Source: Thermococcus sp. JdF3
GTDB lineage: Archaea; Methanobacteriota_B; Thermococci; Thermococcales; Thermococcaceae
Assembly: GCF_012027495.1 (NCBI RefSeq)
Contig: NZ_SNUK01000002.1
Coordinates: 310,001-374,000, forward strand
Direction: 5' to 3'
Length of the DNA stretch: 64,000 nt
The position numbers and the translations under genes were made by a program. This document shows, one piece after another, positions 58,328 through 64,000 of the stretch (position 1 is the stretch's first letter; every line of letters starts with the position of its first letter). Under the pieces are notes generated by a model that did not search any database, had not been told where the DNA came from, and saw only the letters and a program-made list of their open reading frames with translations.

Positions 58328-59307
58328 AGGGAAAACTCAAACTTAAACGCTTCCTTGAGCGCTCAGGGGGCAAGTCCTTCCTGCTTCTCTGCCACCACAA
58401 CGCCGACCCCGACTCCCTCGGCTCGGCGATAGCCTTCGCCCTCTACCTCAAATCAATCGGGGTCGAGAGGATTAGAATAGGCGTCGCCCAGAGCGTCTCC
58501 TCCTACGCCAAGCGGCTTTTAGCGTTCTCCCCCGTTCCCGTTGAGAAGAACCCGGCGGTTGAGGAGGACGTGGTTGTAATCTTCGACACCTCCTCCCTCG
58601 AACAGCTCGAACCCATCGGGATCCCGCACGGTAAGGCCGTAATCGTCGTAGACCACCACTTAGAAAAGGAGAAGCCTATTAGGGCGGATATAGCGGTCGT
58701 TGATTCATCGCGCACCTCAACCGCCGAGATAGTCTGGGAGCTGTTCAAATACTTCGGCTTCTACGACGAGACCGCCGTTAAAGCCCTCCTGGCGGGAATA
58801 GTCACCGACACCGCCAACTTCCGCTTCGCCAACGCGAGGACCTTCAAAGCGGTAAGTGAGATGCTGGAGCGCTTCCCGGTTCAGATGGGCGAGATTTTCC
58901 AGCTTGTAGCCCCTGTCAGCGACGAGAACATCGACCAGGCGAAGCGCATGGCGGTCTTAAAGGCCTGCCAGAGAATGGAGATAAGGAAGTTCAGGAGGTA
59001 CATCATTGCCGTCTCGAAGGTTTCCGCCTACGAGTCGCTCGCCTGCAAGGTCTTCCTCCAGCTCGGGGCTGATATAGCGGTTGTGGGGAGCGAGAAGAAG
59101 GGAGTGAGGATTTCGGCGAGGGCAAAGGAGAGTCTCGTCAAGAAGGGCCTCCACCTCGGTAAAATCATGGAGAAGGTCGGACCGGTGATAGAGGGCTCAG
59201 GTGGTGGACACGCGGGAGCGGCCGGGGCGAACGGAAAGGGGAACCTTGATGAAGGGATCAAGCTAATCCTGAAGGAGATAGAGAGGTTTTTGAGGGAGGT
59301 GGACTGA
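58324..59307 (+). CDS. DHH-DHHA1 phosphoesterase
   Basis: A 327-residue DHH-family phosphoesterase. The metal site includes CHHNADPDSLGSAIAFA, VVIFDTSSLEQL and VIVVDHHLEKE, and the C-terminal DHHA1 motif is EGSGGGHAGAAGANG. Archaeal members degrade short oligoribonucleotides or single-stranded nucleic acid (RecJ/NrnA-like). It overlaps the HEPN stub and the following zinc-ribbon gene. Confidence 0.88.
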   Translation: MKGKLKLKRFLERSGGKSFLLLCHHNADPDSLGSAIAFALYLKSIGVERIRIGVAQSVSSYAKRLLAFSPVPVEKNPAVEEDVVVIFDTSSLEQLEPIGIPHGKAVIVVDHHLEKEKPIRADIAVVDSSRTSTAEIVWELFKYFGFYDETAVKALLAGIVTDTANFRFANARTFKAVSEMLERFPVQMGEIFQLVAPVSDENIDQAKRMAVLKACQRMEIRKFRRYIIAVSKVSAYESLACKVFLQLGADIAVVGSEKKGVRISARAKESLVKKGLHLGKIMEKVGPVIEGSGGGHAGAAGANGKGNLDEGIKLILKEIERFLREVD

Positions 59308-59633
59308 TGGCGAAGTGCCCGCTCTGCGGAACGGCCCTTGACTGGGGGGAGCTGATCGAGCAGATGCTCGCCCTTGAGGACGCTGAGGGGCTTTTCAAGG
59401 ACCGTGAACGGTTCATGGCGACCTTCGAGTCCTTTGTCTTCAGGTGCCCCCACTGCGGCGAGGAGTTCTACGGGAAAAATCTGCCGGCGAGAGAAGCGGA
59501 GAAGGTGTTTGCACTGCTCAACGAGTTTAAAGGCTCCATAGACTGGGAAAACCGGAAGGTTCGCCTGAGGCTCAACAGCCTTCTGGCGCTCGACACGATG
59601 CTTGAGAACTGGGACAGGAAGGTCAAGGGTTAG
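59307..59633 (+). CDS. Zinc-ribbon-containing hypothetical protein
   Basis: A 108-residue protein with two CxxC pairs, KCPLCGTAL and RCPHCGEEF, 40 residues apart, which could bind one zinc. The rest is helical. It starts at the last base of the DHH gene stop codon (TGATGG), so the two are co-translated. No domain name recognised. Confidence 0.7.
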   Translation: MAKCPLCGTALDWGELIEQMLALEDAEGLFKDRERFMATFESFVFRCPHCGEEFYGKNLPAREAEKVFALLNEFKGSIDWENRKVRLRLNSLLALDTMLENWDRKVKG

Positions 59634-59683
59634 CGATAGCCTTTTTTACTTTCGTCCCCTATTTTCACCGGCTGGTGGTTCTC

Positions 59684-60916
59684 GTGGAGGCCGTGGAGCT
59701 TTACCTATCAAGGGGGGACTATAAGAACGCATTGAGGAACGCGCTGAATGTTGAGGATCGGATAAAACGCCTGATAGCCCTGACCGAAGTCCTGACGGCC
59801 TTTCCGCGGGACGAAGTTTTGAGTCATATGCTCGATGCTCTGGAATCCACTGGTGGTGCACCCGAGAGGGCCCTGGCATATTCAATCCTCGGAAGGGCGC
59901 TCTACACGCTTGACAGGGATCGGGACGCCGAGACGTACTTCGAGAATGCTATTGTCATGGCGAGGAGCATAGACTCGCCGAGGGTCCGGGGGGAGGTTCT
60001 GGCGGGAATAGCGAGGAACCTCGTCCTTTCCGACCGTTACAGGGACGGACTGGAGCTGTTCAGGGAGGCCGTTGAGCTGCTCCAGGCTTCTCGGGGACTG
60101 TCATCGGCGGCCACTTCATCGCTCATAAAGGTCGCCCGGCTAATTGAGAAGAGCGCCGACGAGATACCCAACGAGATTGCACTGGAGTTCTGCGGGCTGG
60201 CCAGGGACGTTTACGCCTCTATATTCTTCAAACTTCAGGCGAAGTACATAGAAGACAAAATGGAGCTTATCAAAGACGTTCTCAAGAGGGGCAAGGTAGC
60301 GGTGGAGGAGCTCCTTGAAAGGGGAGAAGTCGAGCCGGCCATCTCCATGATGCGCTTCCTCCCCCTGGAGGGGAGGGCCATAGCAATGCTTGAGCTGGCC
60401 TACTGGCTCTACCTGCACGAGCAGCCCAGGCTCGGCAGGAGGGTCTTTGACGACGTCCTTGAGATAGTCTTCGTCGGAAAGTTCAGGCCGACCGACAGGG
60501 AGCTGGGGGGAATAGCAAGGCGCTTCCTGCGCATAGGCTTCCTGGAGGAGCCGCTGATTCTGGCGGGCGTTATCAAGGACGATAAAATCGCGTCGGAACT
60601 TCTCGGCGAGGTGGCCTTGGCCTACGCCCGCTGGGGCGACAAGGCCAGGGCACGCTCGATAGCCGAGGGAATAAGGGACGAAAGCGTTAAGAACCGCGTT
60701 TTAGAGGCACTGGAGGGTGAGAGCTATGTGGGACACGAGCAAGGACTACCGCTTACTGGTGGCGGAGAAATCGGTGGAGCTGTTCCTGAAGACGGTAGAG
60801 GGCGCGAAGTTCAAGGGGAAGTGGAACAAGAAGGGAGCGATTCAGCTGGCGAAGGAGATGATTCCCGAGATACAGGCGATGAGGTACAGCTACGTGGAGC
60901 CGAAGGAGCTGATTGA
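59684..60916 (+). CDS. TPR-like repeat protein with out-of-frame C-terminal overlap
   Basis: A 410-residue protein. Residues 1-345 are helical repeats ([60 protein letters not shown]). The last 63 residues are low complexity and rich in Gly, Glu and Arg; they are encoded in the same DNA as the first 191 nt of the tRNA-binding gene in another frame, so a lost stop codon is likely, the older stop probably being near residue 347. GTG 59684 follows GGTGGTTC; GTG 59675 is the alternative. A related short protein lies at 47903. Confidence 0.7.
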   Translation: MEAVELYLSRGDYKNALRNALNVEDRIKRLIALTEVLTAFPRDEVLSHMLDALESTGGAPERALAYSILGRALYTLDRDRDAETYFENAIVMARSIDSPRVRGEVLAGIARNLVLSDRYRDGLELFREAVELLQASRGLSSAATSSLIKVARLIEKSADEIPNEIALEFCGLARDVYASIFFKLQAKYIEDKMELIKDVLKRGKVAVEELLERGEVEPAISMMRFLPLEGRAIAMLELAYWLYLHEQPRLGRRVFDDVLEIVFVGKFRPTDRELGGIARRFLRIGFLEEPLILAGVIKDDKIASELLGEVALAYARWGDKARARSIAEGIRDESVKNRVLEALEGESYVGHEQGLPLTGGGEIGGAVPEDGRGREVQGEVEQEGSDSAGEGDDSRDTGDEVQLRGAEGAD

Positions 60917-61451
60917 GACACCGCAGATGAAGGCACTGAAGGAGAAGGCCAGCGGTATAATCGAGGCCCTCGGTGGAGAGGACTGGCACCACAAGTTCAT
61001 CAGCCTGGCGGACAAGAGCGAGCGCGAGAAGGTCGAGGAGCAGGTTGCAAAGGTCCGCTTCTTCCTGAACACCATCCTCGGCCTTGACAAGCGCCTCGCC
61101 CTCGGGAAGATAAACGACCCGGTCATAGCCGTTGACATAAAGGTCGGCGAGGTTATGAGCGTAGGGAAGCACCCAAACGCAGACAGGCTTCTCGTCACCA
61201 ACGTGAACATCGGCGACAGAGCCATTACCGTTGTTACGAACGACCTGAGCGTTAAAGAAGGGAACCGCGTGGCCGTCGCTCTGCTCCCGCCGGCCAACTT
61301 CCGCGGAATAGTGAGCGAGGGCATGTTCCTGGGAGCGGGAGAGGGAGTTCTCAAGGACGTGAAGGGAGAAGTCGGCGGACTGCCGAAGGGTGTCCCGCTG
61401 GAGGCCTTCAACGAGACGAGAAATCTCGTGGAGGCGTTTTTGAAGGGCTGA
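60726..61451 (+). CDS. tRNA-binding (EMAP/Trbp111-like) protein
   Basis: A 241-residue protein. The N-terminal half is helical ([20 protein letters not shown]). The C-terminal half is an OB-fold tRNA-binding domain: [35 protein letters not shown] and [11 protein letters not shown] are typical of the C-terminus of archaeal MetRS-like and Trbp111 proteins. It could deliver tRNA to a synthetase. ATG 60726 follows GAGGGTGAG. The upstream TPR frame overlaps it. Confidence 0.85.
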   Translation: MWDTSKDYRLLVAEKSVELFLKTVEGAKFKGKWNKKGAIQLAKEMIPEIQAMRYSYVEPKELIETPQMKALKEKASGIIEALGGEDWHHKFISLADKSEREKVEEQVAKVRFFLNTILGLDKRLALGKINDPVIAVDIKVGEVMSVGKHPNADRLLVTNVNIGDRAITVVTNDLSVKEGNRVAVALLPPANFRGIVSEGMFLGAGEGVLKDVKGEVGGLPKGVPLEAFNETRNLVEAFLKG

Positions 61452-61454
61452 TCT

Positions 61455-61472
61455 TTCGCTTTTTGTTCGGAT
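61455..61472 (+). terminator. T-rich terminator after the tRNA-binding gene
   Basis: CTTTCGCTTTTTGTTC follows the stop by a few bases. T runs of this kind end archaeal transcripts. Confidence 0.3.
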
Positions 61473-61633
61473 GTATTCACTAAATTACTCGATTACTCTC
61501 CTTTCTTTTGGTCTGTTCCCATTATAAAACTCACTAAATAAATTCATACTCGAAAAAAGAAAGGAGCTCTACGAATAGCAGAAGGAAAACTTCATATAGG
61601 GTAAATTATGATAGCTCCTCGGAGGTGAAGCAC

Positions 61634-62629
61634 TTGAAGCGGAAGTTTCTGCTGGCAGTCCTCCTCGGACTGCTGGTGATGGGGGCGACTACGGGGAGTG
61701 TCCCTGAGGAGGTACAAAAGCCCATCCATCCAATTCTGCCATCCCAACCTCTGACAAAAGCTTTCACAGGTCCCAACGCACAAATTCAAGCCCGTGCTTT
61801 TCTTAAGGGACTCCCGGTAACACTTACTTTAAACTTCGACACCATGAATAACATAACTTTCATTGGAATAGCCCTGAGACCAGCAGGTAATGGGACGTAC
61901 ATTCCTGCATATTACATAGTTCAAGGGGCAAAGCCTTGGGAATATTCTCTCATTCAGAGAAAGTTTACAGAATTTGCGGAAGGTCACTTTAGGGCTCAGG
62001 TTTCGGACATTAAAATTGCATCGAGCATCGAACCCAACGTAAACTGGAACTATGCCGGGAGTATTGACTATATAACTCATACTGTCTCCTATCTCGGACA
62101 GAGCGGGTATCTTGAATTTAAGGGGTTCTATTATTATTGCGTGATTGACCAGAATACTATTGAGTACTATGCCCAAACAAAGCTTCGTGGGGATGTATCC
62201 TCATCAGCGGTTGCAGTTAAGGATCTTGACCTCCACGTAAGTCGAGGGCACACACATGAGATAATAGACGATTTCCTTCCGGACGGACACGTTGGATCAT
62301 ATTCCGTAAACACAAACGATGGTTACTACTTTAGGATTGATACCCACACTGCAGATCCTAACAGCTACGTGGATTTCCATGCATATGACTTCAAGAAAAA
62401 ATCTTGGTGGAGGGACCCTCCCGCGTGGGGTCGTTCTTTCTACATGAAAACGGCCACTACCATGAAAACCACATCAACAGCTACCACTACGTATTTCGGT
62501 GTCTTCAAATACAGGGTAAGTGGAGAGTTCTATTTCAAAACCCCCGACTATACAGTAATAACAAAATCACCCAAAGACATAGACGTTTCAGTATCTGTCT
62601 ACCCACCCCATACTGTGTTTCACGGTTAA
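61634..62629 (+). CDS. Secreted protein, unknown, AT-rich
   Basis: A 331-residue exported protein. The start is TTG 61634, preceded by GGAGGTGAAGC, with a TATA-like CATATAGG about 40 nt upstream; GTG 61625 lies within the ribosome binding region. The signal peptide is KRKFLLAVLLGLLVMGATTG. The rest is beta-rich with many Tyr, Thr and Asn residues and a Met/Thr run (TMKTTSTATTTYFG). No family recognised. Codon use is AT-rich compared with flanking genes, a sign of transfer or relaxed selection. Confidence 0.6.
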   Translation: MKRKFLLAVLLGLLVMGATTGSVPEEVQKPIHPILPSQPLTKAFTGPNAQIQARAFLKGLPVTLTLNFDTMNNITFIGIALRPAGNGTYIPAYYIVQGAKPWEYSLIQRKFTEFAEGHFRAQVSDIKIASSIEPNVNWNYAGSIDYITHTVSYLGQSGYLEFKGFYYYCVIDQNTIEYYAQTKLRGDVSSSAVAVKDLDLHVSRGHTHEIIDDFLPDGHVGSYSVNTNDGYYFRIDTHTADPNSYVDFHAYDFKKKSWWRDPPAWGRSFYMKTATTMKTTSTATTTYFGVFKYRVSGEFYFKTPDYTVITKSPKDIDVSVSVYPPHTVFHG

Positions 62630-62637
62630 TACCCTGA

Positions 62638-62948
62638 ATGCCTGCCTCTATTTTTTGTATTCCGAGGGTCCAGCTACCCATTCTCTCTATCATCCTCTAC
62701 GGGCTCCTCTTCATTCTACCCGGGAGATTGCCTTTCCCCCTCTACGCCCTTTTTTATTCCATAGTTTTTACCTTTCAGGCCGCCGCCGTGTTTGATGGGC
62801 TGGGCGTTGATGCGCACTTACCCGGGTCCCTGGAGCTGGTGAGCTGGCCTACTCCTCCCTGATTGGCACGCTGATGGCATCTGTTCCGCTCGTACTGATA
62901 AGGGCGAAAAGGGGAATAACAGGGCCGATTCTCTGCTCTTCGCATGGT
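62638..62948 (+). pseudogene. Small membrane protein gene with a frameshift
   Basis: ATG 62638 opens a hydrophobic reading with two helices (LPILSIILYGLLFILPG and LYALFYSIVFTFQAAAVF), which ends after GSLELVSWPTPP. In another frame, the bases after 62835 continue as ELAYSSLIGTLMASVPLVLI then RAKRGITGP, a further helix. Joined, this suggests a three-helix membrane protein of about 100 residues broken by one indel. No ribosome binding site is convincing. The end is uncertain and could reach the AOR gene. Confidence 0.3.
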
Positions 62949-64000
62949 TCAATCCCGCCCGAACTCCATTCTCTTCCTCACGACCTCCAGCGCCCTCTCC
63001 GCATCTCCCCTGAACTCTCCGTAGCCGAGTTCCTCCATCGTCTCGGGCAGGGGGACGCCAAGCTCCTCGTGCCAGCCCCTGAGCCTGTAGAACTCCCTCC
63101 TTGCCTCAAGGAAGTCGTTGTGGTCAATGAAAGCTTTGTTGCCCTCCGCCGGCCCGTCCGGCTCCGGCTCCCACCAGCGCGGCGGAATTACGTCGTCGAG
63201 CGGCGGCGTGACCCAGTCGAGGGCGTCGTGTATCCGCGCGATGCTCTCAACCGCTTGGGCGACCTTCCTGAGCTCCTCCACTGTCCACTCCTCGCCCGTC
63301 GCGAGGGAGTAGAACCTGGCCAGGTCTTCCATCTTGTAGGACACGAACTTGCAGGTTCCGAGCATGTCGGTGATGTAGCTCTCGTCCCTCGCCTCGATGA
63401 GCGAGGGCACCAGTTCCTTCGCAGGCCCCTGGTTCGGAAGCTGGTGGGGCCTCGGCCAGCCGCGGAGGTGGCTCGCTCCGACGTCTGCCGTGGCGTAGCT
63501 TAAAGCGTAGGTTCTCCTTCCGCGCGGGTCCCAGGCGGGGCTTTCCATGCCCTTGACGTGTACCGCGAACTCGCAACCCCTGCCGAGCCTCTCGCAGGCC
63601 CTCTTCACACCGTCCGCCAGAACCGCGCCGATGCCTTTCCTTTCGGCCATCAGCCTTATTAGCCTCTCCTCGGCCTCCTCGTCGCCCCAGCCTTTAACGG
63701 GGAAGCCTATCTCCTCCTCTCCGACGAGACCGCGCTCGACCATCTCGAAGAGCCATCCGAGGGTGTTGCCGGTAGCTATGCTGTCAAGCCCGAGGTCGTT
63801 CACCAGCCAGTTGAAGTACGCAACGGCTGGAAAGTTGAAGACCCCTGTGGCAGCGCCGAGCATCGCTATGCTCTCGTACTCGGGCTTGACGCGGATTTTT
63901 CTCCCCCTGTATTCCACCTCGACGTAGCGGGCGCACTTTATCGGACAGCTCTTGCCGTGGACGAACCACTCAGGGGTTACCTCGTACTTCTTCACCTCGT
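62949..64000 (-). CDS. Tungsten-dependent aldehyde ferredoxin oxidoreductase family, N-terminus cut by window edge
   Basis: The C-terminal 350 residues of an AOR-family enzyme (domains 2 and 3). Visible landmarks are HGKSCPIKCARYVEVEY (cluster region), ATADVGASHLRGWPRPHQLP and GTCKFVSYKMEDL (the distal cluster cysteine). These enzymes oxidise aldehydes to acids with a tungstopterin and pass electrons to ferredoxin through one [4Fe-4S] cluster. The usual first cysteine of C-x2-C-x3-C is a glycine here (G-K-S-C-P-I-K-C), leaving three cysteines. The start lies beyond 64000. Which aldehyde is oxidised is not visible. Confidence 0.85.
   Translation of the reverse strand, partial: EVKKYEVTPEWFVHGKSCPIKCARYVEVEYRGRKIRVKPEYESIAMLGAATGVFNFPAVAYFNWLVNDLGLDSIATGNTLGWLFEMVERGLVGEEEIGFPVKGWGDEEAEERLIRLMAERKGIGAVLADGVKRACERLGRGCEFAVHVKGMESPAWDPRGRRTYALSYATADVGASHLRGWPRPHQLPNQGPAKELVPSLIEARDESYITDMLGTCKFVSYKMEDLARFYSLATGEEWTVEELRKVAQAVESIARIHDALDWVTPPLDDVIPPRWWEPEPDGPAEGNKAFIDHNDFLEARREFYRLRGWHEELGVPLPETMEELGYGEFRGDAERALEVVRKRMEFGRD

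Overview
The window is a gene-dense stretch of a Thermococcus-type hyperthermophilic euryarchaeal chromosome. The evidence is the gene content: phosphomevalonate dehydratase, aRF1, archaeal ArgRS, Rpo12 and L37Ae, prefoldin beta, a class III (EppA-type) pilin pair, a CGP-CTERM surface protein, and a 13-gene MBX/MBS respiratory operon. TATA boxes lie about 25-35 nt before genes, leaders are short or absent, and ribosome binding sites read GGTGAT or GGAGGTG. No rRNA, CRISPR array or intact insertion sequence was seen.

Layout. 1-3.4 kb: a cut-off LAGLIDADG endonuclease gene, an initiator tRNA-Met, the two phosphomevalonate dehydratase subunits (archaeal mevalonate pathway) and a site-2 protease. 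3.4-5.6 kb: an HTH protein divergent from two pilin-like genes, then a HEAT-like protein. 5.6-12 kb: three archaeal P-loop ATPases (one broken by a single-base frameshift) around a BofA-like membrane protein and aRF1, plus a DapA-family aldolase. 12-23.6 kb: ArgRS, paralogous secreted proteins, an LplB-like protein, SpoIIM-like and DUF354 proteins, wecC and wecB (UDP-ManNAcA synthesis), two anchored unknowns, a radical SAM protein and an HTH-ACT regulator.

23.8-33.7 kb holds the operon mbxABCDFGHH'MJKLN. It combines Mrp antiporter-like ion pumps with a complex I-like electron-transfer arm. The large subunit keeps only two of the four NiFe cysteines, so this is the sulfane-sulfur reductase MBX/MBS rather than a hydrogenase. 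Its promoter carries two SurR-like sites.

33.8-47.8 kb: two DUF996 proteins, a nucleobase permease, a PLP amino-acid racemase or aminotransferase divergent from an Lrp regulator, and then a candidate nitrosative-stress regulon. That regulon comprises a DUF438-cupin-M24 operon, a DUF2249-DUF1858 protein, Hcp (hybrid cluster protein) and a cysteine-containing HTH regulator. They share a palindrome with the consensus ATGACAnnTGTCAT. A glutaredoxin-like protein, a CcdA-like membrane protein and a CGP-CTERM thioredoxin-fold protein follow.

47.9-64 kb: SemiSWEET, PEBP and DUF2284 proteins; an overlapping CARF-PIN gene pair next to a TIP49/RuvB-like helicase; QueE; a roughly 300 bp MITE-like element; and the conserved translation and RNA block L37Ae-Rpo12-Brix-Pcc1-prefoldin beta-DUF3194. 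After these come an MNT nucleotidyltransferase with a HEPN stub, a DHH phosphoesterase, a TPR-like protein overlapping a tRNA-binding protein, a secreted unknown, and a tungsten aldehyde oxidoreductase cut by the right edge.

The best candidates for something undescribed are the ATGACAnnTGTCAT regulon with its Cys-containing regulator, the CARF-PIN pair outside any visible CRISPR locus, and the palindromes set against the start codons of two ATPase genes.
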